A stretch of DNA of 64,000 nt, from positions 124,001-188,000 of the forward strand of contig JASGJK010000031.1 of the NCBI GenBank assembly GCA_049840795.1. Direction: 5' to 3'. This stretch comes from UPXZ01 sp049840795. GTDB lineage: Bacteria > Bacteroidota > Bacteroidia > Bacteroidales > Paludibacteraceae. The notes beneath the pieces are model-generated. The model had not been told where the DNA came from. It was given only the letters and a program-made list of their open reading frames with translations, and ran no database searches. The position numbers and the translations under genes were made by a program. This document shows positions 21,850 to 32,007 of this stretch, in pieces (positions within the stretch are counted from its first letter, which is position 1; each line of letters opens with the position of its first letter).

Positions 21850-24448
21850 ATGAAAAGACTTTCTTTGTTATTTGTCTTGATCTATTCTTTTTCCCTTATT
21901 ACAAACGCACAGTTGTTTCAAGGGTTAGACGATTACGACCCACTTACATTATTCACAGACCGTTCGTGCTCTGAGTTGAAAACTGACGTGACACAAGAAC
22001 TTATAAACAATTGTTCTGCTTTTGTCTACAAAGATATTGCAACCAAACTATTGAATAATACCTATCAAAAAGAATTTCGTATAGATTCTTTTATAGCTTA
22101 CCCTAATCCCAGTCTTGATGCTGCAACAAACAAAACAGCCAAATATGGTGTTATGGACAGTCCCACAGGGATTGCAGTAATGTCGAACGATACGCTATTA
22201 GTGTTTGTTGAAGGAATTCAAACAGGGTTTCCTGTAACTCTGAAAATACAAACCTTAACAATGACGGATCCGACAATTGGCTACAATTCAGGTCTTGAAA
22301 TTTCATTAAAAAATGGAGTTAATAAAATAGCGACAGGTACCTTGAGTGCTACAACCGGTGGCTTAGGATATATTCGTTATTACTATCAAGGAAATACCCA
22401 ACCCTCAAATATTAAAATAAACTTTTATGGTGGCACCGTAAACGGATATTTTGATAGTCAGAAACATACAGCATCTGATTGGTCGCGTTTACGGAATGCT
22501 GCAACAAACACCTTTTTTGACCTTAAAGGTAAATATTCTACGGTGACTCTACCAAGACAATACATCAATACATACGCTTCAACAAGAGGATTGGACTTGA
22601 TTAATATATATGATGAAATTGTTAGATTAGAATGGAAATATATGGGTTTACTTCCTGAACCGGAAGGATTTGGAGGACAACACCGCTCAAGAGCTTATTT
22701 TGTATATATGGCTATGCCCGAAGGTGTGGGTGCGAATGCGACAGATTATCGCACAGCATATCCCGATCCTCGTATTGCAGACCCTGCTTATATCCTAAAT
22801 GAATCTGGAAATAGCCGAGATATGATATGGGTATTTGGTCACGAACATGGGCATGTCAATCAAACACGTCCTGGATTTAAATGGCCGGGAATGACAGAAG
22901 TTACCAACAACTTACACTCTTTGTGTGTGCAAACAGAAATAAGTAAAGCATTTCCTAAATCTAAGAATTCTGCTTTAAATAATAGGCTACAGAAAGAAAA
23001 GCATGCGCTCAGAAGGAGGGTATGTAAATCGTTACGAAAAAGCATTCAATCTTTATTTTGCAGCTGAAAATGCAACGGATGCGGAGCCGCTTCCACATAA
23101 TACTCCCGGTTTAGATGTTTTTTGTAAATTGATACCTTTTTGGCAATTAGATAGATATATGAATCTTGTGTTAGAGAAAACCGGAATGCACGGTGCCGGT
23201 TTTTATGAAGACCTTTATGAATTTTATAGAAAAAACGATCCCAATGCAAGCGCTAGAACAACAGGAAGGCATCAGTTGTTTTTTGTAGAGCAGATTTGTA
23301 GATTAGCTAACTTAAATTTGGAAGATTTTTTCAAACGCTGGGGATTTCTTTCTCCAATTAATACTATCATCGATGACTACGCAACAAGTACCGTGCTTAT
23401 TACTGCCGATATGATTAATGCTACTTTAACGAATATAAGGCAGTATCCTAAACCAGAAACAACTGCTTGTGAGTATCTTACCGATGCTAATGTTAATATA
23501 TTTAAAACAAGAGCTGAACTTGTAACCGGCGCTAAAGCTACAGTTGTGGGGACTAAATTCAAGGCTATGCCAACCGGATGGACAAACGCCGTTGCTTTTG
23601 AAGTAAGGCAAGATAATGCCACAGGGAAAATAAAGTATGTGTTTGTGCCCGATGGATCTGTCGTTACACAAAACTTTAGCGCACAAAGTTTGAATTTTGA
23701 TTCAACCACTGACCATCTTTATGCGGTATCTGTAAGTGGAGAACGACGTGAAGTTCCATTAGAAGTACTTCCGGGACCAATAATGCCCGCGTTTAGTACT
23801 GCTGACACTCCCAAGTGGTATTTCATCAAGAATAGCAGAAATGCAAAATATCTTACGTATGTTAACTCAACGACCAATATTTACGCAAGAACGTTGAGCA
23901 GTAATATTCAAGATCAACAACTTTGGCGTTTTGAAGGAGATAACAATGGATTCAGAATTATCTCTAAGAGTGATGGTACCGAATTAAAGAAACAAACCTT
24001 AACTCAGGGAATTAGATTTATGCCGGTAGCTACGGGTACTGGCGATGTTGTATTTAAATTTGAGATATCTTCGAACACAACGTATGGTACAGATAAATGG
24101 TGTATTCGCTACGATACAAACAATGGGCTAAATGCTAACAGTACCAACGAAGAAGAAGTTACAACATATAGTATTACCGATAATGGAAGTGTATGGGAGT
24201 TCACCTCATACACTTCAACAGCTACTAATGATATTGCCGATGACAACAAAATATCTGTTTTTTATTCAAAATCGTCTGAATGTGTCTGTGTGAAAAATAA
24301 ACCGGAAAATATGGAGGTGCTATTGTATAATGTAAATGGTGATTGTATAAAACGCTCATACAATTCGACGATCAATATCGGTAGCATCCCTAATGGAACT
24401 TATTTTGTAAAAACCGCAAACGATTTTATCAAATTTATAAAGAATTAA
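21850..24448 (+). CDS. M60-family (enhancin-like) zinc metallopeptidase with T9SS domain, frameshifted at 22997-23000
   Basis: The joined product is about 865 residues. It has a signal peptide (NAQLFQGL), an N-terminal M60-associated beta region, and the catalytic motif HEHGHVNQ at residues 331-338 (zinc ligands H331, H335, catalytic E332). E350 in GMTEVTNN is the likely third ligand, as in gluzincins of family M60. The break is in an A4 run at 22997-23000. Removing one A gives LQKESMRSEGGYVNRYEKAF. After the peptidase comes a lectin-like module (KWYFIKNSRNAKYLTYV) and a short T9SS-type C-terminus (LLYNVNGDCIKRSY). Known M60 enzymes cut mucin-type O-glycoproteins, which fits the glycosidases encoded at 37.6-46.5 kb. 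Confidence 0.87.
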
Positions 24449-24600
24449 AAATAAGAAATTTGTTTTTAATCAACACAATACTATTAAGAAAAATAAAATA
24501 TAAGATTGCAACTATATTCGGTTAGGTTGTTGCAGTCTCTGATTCGTTTGATAACTTATTTCGAAAAATAATATAATCTATTAATTTAAAATCAATTTTT

Positions 24601-26874
24601 ATGAGGAAAAAACTACTTTTATGCAGCATTGCTTTAGTAAGCATATTGCAATTTGCTTTTGCTGTTGATCCTGTGGATATTACAGATCAATATTTGCAAA
24701 ACTATACCAAGCCTTTTACCACAACAGGAGTAAGTTTAAATAATGGAAACGCACGTTGGCAACAATTAGCGGCTCCTTGGGTAACTCAGAATGATGTTAC
24801 TGATGGTTCGGTTATTACTACTTGGCACGCCGATGCAAATAAGGGTAATTCAATGACATTTACTTCCGGTTGGGATGGCTTTTCAAGTACATTACAAAAT
24901 CTCAAAGTTTATCAGACCGTAACATTACCCGCCGGTAATTATGATTTGGTAATTTTAAGTCACGGTAGTGCTACCAGTTATGACTGGAATGCTGCCAGCG
25001 GAGTATATTTGGTTGTAGCCAAAGGGGTAGGAATCCCGAACATCGCTGACTTGAGTACTGCTATAAGTTCTACGGTACTAACTAACTTTGTACTTGTAGG
25101 AACACAAGGTCAAGTTACTTTAAATTTTGTATTAACCGAAGAAACAAAAGTTTCGTTAGGCTGCGTGGGAACGATGACTGGCTCTAAATGTGTTGCTATT
25201 GCTAAATATACTTTAAATCAATATCTTGGCGCCAACTACAATCCGTTAAAGAACCTGTTAGCCACAGCAAAAGGTTATACAAATGCCGATTATCCTATTG
25301 GAACCACTATGGGTACATATCCACAAGCTAAATGGGATGCTTTACAGGCAGCAATAGCTTCGGTAGAAGCATTTATTGCGCTGGGCGAAGATGGTACGCA
25401 AGAAGCGGTTGATGCTAAAAAAGCGGAATTACAAGCAGCTATCGATGATTTGAACGGTAGTATTATTTTACCATTTAAGGTAAGCGATGCAAGTAGTACA
25501 ACTTGGTATCAAATTCATGACTGGCGTCCTACTCCAAGTTATTGGCAACTTGGCGAATATACATCTGAAGATGGACAAGTTTCAGCTCCGTTAGCGTTGA
25601 TTATGTCTCAAACAAGTGACAATACATTAGACGATCAGTTGTTCAAAATAGTAAAAGCACCTGCTCCTTCAAAAGGATATTACATTTACAACAAATTAAT
25701 AGAAAATTCGCCGTTGTCAGCAGATCTTGATAAAAACTTGGTAGCTATTGACGAAACGTCAACAACGCCTACAACTTGGCAGTTTGGAAAAACAATCAAC
25801 GGTGCTTATTTTACAATATTTGTAGAAGGTGATAAAACATCTCAGTTGAACAGCTACGCTGATTACACTCCGCCTTATATAGCATTTTACTATCCCGGAG
25901 ACGGAGAAAACGATTATGGTAACGACTGGACATTTGTAGAATTGGTTGAAGCCGGTAAAACAGATTTTAACGCATTGAAAGTATTGGTTGCTACTGCAAA
26001 CGGTATGACAACAGCTAATTATCCTATCGGAACCGGGGAAAATCAGTATTCACTTGAAAAGTGGAATGCTTTTGTTGCTGTACGTACGCAAGCGTTAGCG
26101 CTTCTCAATAAGGAAAATACGACTCCACAACCAACACAAGAAGAAGTTGATAATATGGTGACAGCGCTTCAAACTGCTATCAACGATCTGATCGCATCTA
26201 AAAATCCTCCTTTCTTCCTTAGTACAACTACAGATAGCCACTGGTACACAATCAATGATATGAGGACGAATAAAAGCTACTGGAAAGTAGGAAAATATGT
26301 CGGAACAGAAACTATCGATAATCGACTGATCATGGTTAAAGGAGTACCAAGCACAATAACAGACTCATTGTTGTTTAAGTTCGTGAAACCGGAAGATACT
26401 TCTCTCTTAGGATATTACGTTTATAACAAATTGGATAACGTAAATGCGCTTTCCGGTGATGTAGAGACTAATTTTATCGGAATTAACAGTACTCTGTCTG
26501 TCTCTACTTGGTTGTTCGATGAATCTACCAACAAAGGGTATTATCTTATTTCTATCGAAGGTGGTGCAAATCAAGTAAATAGTTATGCAGGATATAATCC
26601 TCCATACATAGGTTTTTACAATGGAGGTTCTGGAGACGCGGGTAACAATTGGGCGCTTACTCCAAGCAATTTAACATCGGTAAAAGAAGTTAGTGCAAAT
26701 CAATTGCAGGTATATGTTGTTAATCGTATGGTTTTTGCTAAAAACTCCGATAGTCAACTTAGCGTTTATAACGTTAGAGGACAGAAGATGGATGCTAAAA
26801 AACAATTGATACCCGGTGTGTATATTGTAAAAATAGAAAATACACAAGAAGTAACCAAAGTAATCGTTCGTTAA
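24601..26874 (+). CDS. Large secreted protein with two FIVAR plus beta-module repeats and T9SS domain
   Basis: The 757-residue product has a signal peptide (cleavage near FAVDP). A beta-sandwich-like domain comes first (about 20-200). A tandem duplication follows: helical FIVAR-like unit (LLATAKGYTNADYPIGT) plus beta module (TTWYQIHDWRPTPSYWQLGE), then FIVAR-like unit (LVATANGMTTANYPIGT) plus beta module (HWYTINDMRTNKSYWKVGK). A T9SS C-terminus ends the protein (LSVYNVRGQKMDAKKQL). Each beta module repeats the patterns YYIYNKL and NSYADYTPPYIAFY. No catalytic residues are evident; surface glycan binding is a reasonable guess. I do not know a named family for the beta module. Confidence 0.75.
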   Translation: MRKKLLLCSIALVSILQFAFAVDPVDITDQYLQNYTKPFTTTGVSLNNGNARWQQLAAPWVTQNDVTDGSVITTWHADANKGNSMTFTSGWDGFSSTLQNLKVYQTVTLPAGNYDLVILSHGSATSYDWNAASGVYLVVAKGVGIPNIADLSTAISSTVLTNFVLVGTQGQVTLNFVLTEETKVSLGCVGTMTGSKCVAIAKYTLNQYLGANYNPLKNLLATAKGYTNADYPIGTTMGTYPQAKWDALQAAIASVEAFIALGEDGTQEAVDAKKAELQAAIDDLNGSIILPFKVSDASSTTWYQIHDWRPTPSYWQLGEYTSEDGQVSAPLALIMSQTSDNTLDDQLFKIVKAPAPSKGYYIYNKLIENSPLSADLDKNLVAIDETSTTPTTWQFGKTINGAYFTIFVEGDKTSQLNSYADYTPPYIAFYYPGDGENDYGNDWTFVELVEAGKTDFNALKVLVATANGMTTANYPIGTGENQYSLEKWNAFVAVRTQALALLNKENTTPQPTQEEVDNMVTALQTAINDLIASKNPPFFLSTTTDSHWYTINDMRTNKSYWKVGKYVGTETIDNRLIMVKGVPSTITDSLLFKFVKPEDTSLLGYYVYNKLDNVNALSGDVETNFIGINSTLSVSTWLFDESTNKGYYLISIEGGANQVNSYAGYNPPYIGFYNGGSGDAGNNWALTPSNLTSVKEVSANQLQVYVVNRMVFAKNSDSQLSVYNVRGQKMDAKKQLIPGVYIVKIENTQEVTKVIVR

Positions 26875-26936
26875 TAATTTTTATAGTTGGTTATTCGAAT
26901 AAAAATTCCCCTTGCGAGGTTAAATCGCAAGGAGAA

Positions 26937-27030
26937 GTAAGCCTCCCAAATAAAAAACAGCCTGCAAGATTTGACAAAATCAAACAGGCTGTTTTTTTTG
27001 AATACAATACGGCTGATTTGGGAGGCTTAC
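26937..27030 (+). terminator. Nested double inverted repeat, strong terminator
   Basis: An inner hairpin (AAAAAACAGCCTG at 26952-26964 with its complement at 26985-26997, T8 run) is enclosed by a second perfect 15-bp inverted repeat, GTAAGCCTCCCAAAT (26937-26951) and its complement (27016-27030). A smaller hairpin, CTTGCGA/TCGCAAG, precedes it at 26911-26931. The inner stem with its T run is a standard intrinsic terminator for the gene at 24601. The outer arms would put the whole terminator in the loop of a larger stem. Confidence 0.8.
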
Positions 27031-27128
27031 ATTGTTTTCATTACTTAAATCAAAAGCAACAAGTGTTTTTTTTTGTATTTTCTTCTTTTTTATTGAAATA
27101 TTGCCACCAAATATTTTCTAAAAAATAC

Positions 27129-27136
27129 TATTTTTG
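27129..27136 (+). promoter_or_regulatory. Candidate Bacteroidota -7 box upstream of the AraC-type regulator
   Basis: TATTTTTG matches TAnnTTTG. A TTG trinucleotide lies at 27101-27103, but the 25-base spacing is longer than usual. It lies 27 bases before the likely GTG start. This is only a motif match. Confidence 0.3.
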
Positions 27137-27163
27137 TTAGGAAACATCGATAGACAATCTCTT

Positions 27164-28968
27164 GTGAAAACGAAAATCCATATACAATTGCTTAAAATTT
27201 ATCCAAAACAAGTACTCTTTTTGATTGCATTTCTGTTACAGCAAACACTCGCATCCGCTATATCTCAGGAAAAAGCATCTTATCCCGAACTGGAGTTGTA
27301 TCGCCGAACGCTTACTTCTGAACAAGTCTCAGCTTATCAAAAAGCATTAAAGGATTATAACAATATGCCCTATGTCGAAAAAACATATTCAGATAACAAG
27401 AAACTGAATTGTCGTTACAAAGAGATAATAAGTCTATCTGACACAACATACGATCAAACAAACCTGAAAATTAACGAATTCTATTCACTGTCTCAGAAAG
27501 CCGCAAGGAGACGATATATTAACTTAGAGTTTGAATCACTTTTGCAGGCATTCCATACTGCTTTCTGGTCAGAATATCCTAACTATACAAAAGCTTTCGA
27601 AATGGCTATTATGCTAGAAAGAAAATTAACTGCGGTTTCGGAGAAGGAATATCCGGATAAGAGAGTCGCTTATTTCAAATTGGGCGAAGCATATTATCTA
27701 TTCAATGACTTTAATAAAAGTATCGAACTGCTTAAACATGCTATCACAGAGAAGCCTCCACGTTCTTTCACTGATTGCGCCAACCTGGATGCCCGTAAAA
27801 TTATCGGCATCTGTTATGCCAATACAAATCGGATGGATACTTCCGATTATTATTTTCAATCTACACTGAAAAGCAAAGATATCGTGCTTAACCGCCCTGT
27901 ATATAATGCTATTGCTTTGTCACATCTGGCATGCAATGCCATGCTCAAAGGTGAATACGAAAAATCCCTGGCATTGGATTTGGAGGTGCTACCGTTTTTG
28001 AAAAAAGAAGATGACCACGGACATCTTGCCGGAATGTATGCCTGCCAATGCTTTTCCTATTTCGGATTGGAAGAATCTTCCCAAATAGCTATATTGGCAG
28101 ACTGTGTTTTGTATTATGCACAGAAAGATAAATATAACGGAATGAAACATCTGAAACAGGCGTACACTATTTTGGCAAGATACTGTGCCAAGCAAGGAGA
28201 TATAGATAAGGCTCAGGAATATAATGATTCTTTAATAAGTATTTATAAGGAAGAAGATAAAGTCTGTAACTCTCAGTATATTGTCCAGGCACAGCAAAAC
28301 CTTGCAGAAAACGAAATAGAAACAAGGAAAGCAGAAGCTGAAACACAGCGTAAAGCCCTACTTATTATATCTACCGTATTTATACTATCAGTCGCAGCCT
28401 TGTCCGTTATAGTAGTGCTTTATCGCCGTAAACAGGTTGCATACAGAGCGTTGGTTAAGAAAAACCAGGAGTGGGCAAACTCAATAGAAGGAATTGAGGA
28501 CACATTTCTTCTAATTCGGCTGACAGCAGGGAAGATAATAAAGACAAGTTTATTCCCGTTGGTATAGATAATCCCTCCGACAATGTATCTAAAGAAGATC
28601 TTGCCGTCATGTCACGTATATTCTCTTTTGTCGTCGGGCAAAAACAATATATTTCGCCCGGTTTTAACCTTGAATTCTTATCGGAACATTTAGGTATCAA
28701 CCGCAAATATCTTTCCAAAGCAATCAATAGTGCAACAGGTAAAAATTTCAACACCTATATCAATGAATACCGGGTAAAAGAAGCTATTCGTCTTCTGTCC
28801 GATCCTGCAAATAAGTTTTTGTCTGTCGATGATATGGGTGTACAGGCAGGCTTTAGCAGCCGTAGTTCTTTCTATGAATCATTCCGTAAAATGACAGGTA
28901 TTTCACCTTCTCAATTCAAGAAAACCAGAAAAAATATGTCTGGATTTAAGGATTTTACATCCCTATAA
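27164..28968 (+). CDS. TPR / transmembrane / AraC-type HTH regulator, frameshifted at 28505-28507
   Basis: No ATG is available near the start; GTG at 27164 gives a signal-anchor (VLFLIAFLLQQTLASA). The joined product is about 601 residues. A helical TPR-like periplasmic region comes first (RVAYFKLGEAYYLFNDFNKSIELL, KIIGICYANTNRMDTSDYYF). One transmembrane helix follows near residue 405 (IISTVFILSVAALSVIVVLY). The C-terminus is an AraC-family double HTH (FLSEHLGINRKYLSKAIN and MGVQAGFSSRSSFYESF). The break is in a TTT run at 28505-28507; one added T gives EDTFSSNSADSRED. This architecture is common in Bacteroidales membrane-bound regulators that lack a kinase. It sits just upstream of the fimbrial operon and may control it. 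Confidence 0.85.
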
Positions 28969-29066
28969 TAGTCTTAAATACAAAAGCTTACCAATAAATA
29001 TATCCGGATTCGTGAATATGGACTTTTCGGAGGGTCTTTGGCCTATTATTTTAAAAAGTTCACACT

Positions 29067-29094
29067 TAACTTTGCTATATGTTTAACATATAGC
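29067..29094 (+). promoter_or_regulatory. Promoter box fused to a 21-bp palindrome before the fimbrial operon
   Basis: TAACTTTG (29067-29074) matches the TAnnTTTG consensus. It is followed at once by the perfect palindrome GCTATATGTT-t-AACATATAGC (29074-29094), which would cover the predicted transcription start. A palindrome of this length at +1 looks like an operator. It lies about 90 bases before the DUF3575 start and about 100 bases after the regulator stop. Confidence 0.5.
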
Positions 29095-29182
29095 TTATCT
29101 GTCGGCTGCTCCAAAAACAGATCAATAAAGGCTGTTCGCATTGCCTTAAAGTATAGAAATTATAAACAAAATAAAGAATAGG

Positions 29183-29753
29183 ATGAAACATCACACACTC
29201 TTTATTCTGCTGTTTGCTTTATCCCTGTATTCCTACGGACAAAGCAACACGGAGTTAATACCTACATACTCACCTAAAGGCAGTATCAGTTTACGGACAA
29301 ACATACGTTCCTTGGCTGATGCTTACGCCGAATGTGGGCTTGGAATATAAAACCTCCGACCATGCAAGCCTGATTATTGATGGCAGCTGGGCACACTGGA
29401 GCCTGAACACCCCAAACAAATACTGGCGGATGTGGAATGTCGCTCCACAGGCTCGTTATTACTTAGGTAAAACCAAGTACAATTACATCGGTGCACAATA
29501 TACGATGGGGCAGTATAACCTGACAGGTAATCAAGGCAAATACATGGGAGGAGGGTTTACTCTCGGTCACCAGTTTTATGCAGGCAAAAACCTGATGGTA
29601 GATTTAGGGTTTTCGTTAGGTTACCTGCATCTCTATGACAAAGAAAAATACCAACGTATAAATGATGTAGACTACCGTGACGGGAATAAAACCGCTAACG
29701 GCTACTGGGGCCCGACAGGTATCTCAATGACTTTTGTGTGGAAAATAAATTGA
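29183..29753 (+). CDS. DUF3575 outer-membrane beta-barrel protein of a fimbrial locus, frameshifted at 29314-29315
   Basis: The ATG at 29183 opens a signal peptide (FILLFALSLYSYGQS). The frame breaks in a GG at 29314-29315; removing one G gives NIRSLLMLTPNVGLEYKTSD, the DUF3575 hallmark pattern of a TPN-x-GLE turn after a short strand. The rest has barrel strands (NKYWRMWNVAPQARYYLGK, GGFTLGHQFYAGK) and ends GPTGISMTFVWKIN. The joined length of about 190 residues fits DUF3575. These genes commonly lead Mfa/Fim-type fimbrial operons in Bacteroidales, and the next gene is a FimB/Mfa2-type subunit 10 bases away. Confidence 0.82.
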
Positions 29754-29763
29754 TAGCAGAAAA

Positions 29764-30589
29764 ATGAAACTAAGAAAGATCCTTTTACTACTGGCAATAG
29801 CTGCAATGACATCCTGCACTATCGTAGATCTCGAAGAACCACTTAAAGGTAACATAACCCTCGTTACCGATTGGAGCAAATGCACCTCCGGCATCGAACA
29901 GCCGACAAGCTATTCGGTGATAGTGAACAACCAAATGTTGAATTATACACAAGCCACAAACTTACTGCCCGAACTTACTGCCGGAAATTACTCCATCCAT
30001 ATCTATAACACTCCTGAGAAAATAAGCATTGTAGGCACAACCACCTCGGTAGCTACGGCCAACCATCAAGTCGATCCTCTTCCCGGATGGTTGTTCACAG
30101 CTACCACTCAAGCGATATATGCCGACTTTAAAGTGGAAACAATAACTGCCGTGATGCAGCAGCAGGTAAGGCAGTTGACTATAACATTAAAGCCCGAAGG
30201 GGGCACAATAGGCCGTATAGCAAGCATCTCTGCCATTCTGTCGGAGTTACCGGACATGGGACTTTAAAGCAAACAAACCTGCGGGAAATATGATGAATGT
30301 ACCTTTAACCTTTACCAAACAGGACAATGGAACATGGCAAGCCGTAGTCCGATTATTGGGTATCACAGGTACACAGCAAATGCTTACCGGAACGATCGCA
30401 TTTGACGGGGGCTCGCCTACTGACATAACTATGGATAGTGACTTGTCTGCCATCATAGCCAAATTCAATACGGATAAGATAACACCGCTTTGGCTACAAG
30501 GTGATATGAAAGAAACACCAACAGAACTTGGTTTCGTCACCAGTGTTACCGATTGGGTGAGTGTCAATGAGTCTGTTATTGCAGAATAA
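29764..30589 (+). CDS. FimB/Mfa2-family fimbrial subunit lipoprotein, frameshifted at 30243-30254
   Basis: The joined product is about 275 residues with lipobox AAMTSCTIV. The pattern GNITLVTDW, SYSVIVNNQ, LPELTAGNYSIHIYNTPE, then LPGWLFTATTQ and VMQQQVRQLTITLKPEGG is typical of FimB/Mfa2-type anchor or accessory subunits in Bacteroides-group fimbriae. The family expects LSGVTGTWDF at the break. This is recovered if one G is added at 30243-30244 and one A at 30254; the downstream frame then runs to 30589. The role is probably anchoring or length control of the fimbria at the outer membrane. Confidence 0.8.
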
Positions 30590-30608
30590 AACTAAAATCA
30601 TACAATAT

Positions 30609-31109
30609 ATGAAACAAACAATTATCAATCTGTTGCTACTCTTGCCCTTATTATGGCCGGCAGGATGCAGCAGTGACGAGGACACAAACATACAGCCGGA
30701 AGTGAAACCCGGTGATGAAGTGCAATTTAATATCGGTTTTGGGCCTTCGACCCGTGCGACGACCGATATTGCATTCAATACTGTCTTTGAAGACGGAGAC
30801 GAAATCGGAGTCTTTGCCCTGAAAGAAGGAACAACAGATGTTGTTGCCCAAAACGTAAGACTGGTGCGTATAAACGGCAACTGGGTATCGGCAACCGATG
30901 CCGATAAGATTTACTATCCGTTGGATGGAAGTAAACTCGATTTTTACGCCTATTATCCTTATCTGGGAGATCACAATACAACGATGGATAACCTGTCTTT
31001 CGAGGTGAAAGCCGACCAGAGCACGGCAACCAACTACAGTAAGAGCGATTTGCTAACAGCTATCACCATTGGACAAAGTAATAATCTTGGTTCTTACTTA
31101 TTAAAATAA
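30609..31109 (+). CDS. Fimbrillin-family lipoprotein, C-terminally truncated
   Basis: The start at 30609 gives a lipoprotein signal (LLPLLWPAGCSSDED). The product has about 166 residues and covers only the N-terminal half of a fimbrillin domain: VQFNIGFGPSTRAT, GDEIGVFALKEG, KLDFYAYYPYLG and NYSKSDLLTAIT. Fimbrillins are normally about 300 residues or more, and the missing C-terminal half provides the donor strand region. No other frame continues the domain before the next gene at 31132, so this is a real deletion rather than a one-base slip. Probably non-functional as a polymerising subunit. Confidence 0.75.
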   Translation: MKQTIINLLLLLPLLWPAGCSSDEDTNIQPEVKPGDEVQFNIGFGPSTRATTDIAFNTVFEDGDEIGVFALKEGTTDVVAQNVRLVRINGNWVSATDADKIYYPLDGSKLDFYAYYPYLGDHNTTMDNLSFEVKADQSTATNYSKSDLLTAITIGQSNNLGSYLLK

Positions 31110-31131
31110 TTATAAACTAAAAAAAAATCGT

Positions 31132-32004
31132 ATGAAAACAAAACTATTAAGTGTATTAACATTATCTGCAGTATTATTTGCAGCATGCAGCAACGACAAC
31201 GAAGAACCCGTAGACAATTGGAACGGCGAAATACGTCTGAACACAGCCTCTACTGACTTACACATAACAAGAGCTGCTCCCGATGATCAGATCGCTTCGG
31301 GACAGCAATTAGGCCTATATATCAGCGAGAATACCTTTATGCCAGTGGTTACCTATACACCGAATCTTGCCTATACAGCGAATGGTACTGGCGGATTGAC
31401 GGGAACTACACTGTATTACCCCGAAACCGGAAACGGGGTGAAGATATCCGGCTACCATCCGTATAACAGTGGCTTGGCCGATACTTTCGATTTCAGTGTG
31501 GCAGCCGACCAAAGCGGCAATACCAACTATTACAACAGCGACCTGCTCTACAGTGCAGAGGCAAGCTATGTCCGTCTAGAGACAGCACATACACTGGTAT
31601 TCGACCATCTATTGTCTAAAATCACCTATACGCTTGTGGCGGGAAGCGGTTCTCCTGATTTATCCGGTGCGACTGTGAAAATAATCAACACTTTGCCCAC
31701 TGTGGAATTTAACCGTATTCTTGGAACAATAAGCGCTGCAAAAGGTACGGTAACAAGAATTACCCCCAACGCAGGCGGAGCAATTATAGTTCCCCAGACT
31801 ATAGCGGCAGGCACAAGACTGATAGAAGTAATATTGGCTTCAGGGGGGATTCTTTACCACACTGTTCCTACAGGTGGCGCTATTTTCGTTTCGGGGAAAA
31901 AGTATGACTATACAATTACAGTAAACCTTACAGGAATAAGCCTGGCTACCAATGTTACCTCTTGGATACCTGATGCAAAACAAGTGACAGCCGAAATGGA
32001 CTAA
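31132..32004 (+). CDS. Fimbrillin-family lipoprotein (only intact copy)
   Basis: The 290-residue product has a lipobox (LFAACSNDNEE). The two-domain fimbrillin pattern follows: DLHITRAAPDDQIASGQQLGLYI, VKISGYHPYNSG, NYYNSDLLYSAEA, LVFDHLLSKITYTLVAGSG, VEFNRILGTISAAKG and a final KYDYTITVNLTGISLATNVT strand. It is expected to be exported as a lipoprotein, processed at the surface and polymerised as a fimbrial stalk or tip subunit. It follows the truncated fimbrillin by 22 bases and precedes a third, broken copy by 3. Confidence 0.86.
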   Translation: MKTKLLSVLTLSAVLFAACSNDNEEPVDNWNGEIRLNTASTDLHITRAAPDDQIASGQQLGLYISENTFMPVVTYTPNLAYTANGTGGLTGTTLYYPETGNGVKISGYHPYNSGLADTFDFSVAADQSGNTNYYNSDLLYSAEASYVRLETAHTLVFDHLLSKITYTLVAGSGSPDLSGATVKIINTLPTVEFNRILGTISAAKGTVTRITPNAGGAIIVPQTIAAGTRLIEVILASGGILYHTVPTGGAIFVSGKKYDYTITVNLTGISLATNVTSWIPDAKQVTAEMD

Positions 32005-32007
32005 AAT

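Noticed and set aside
28969..29182. Invertible promoter for the fimbrial operon
   Set aside because: Fimbrial promoters in Bacteroidales can invert, but I found only one compact palindrome here and no separated inverted repeats flanking the promoter box.
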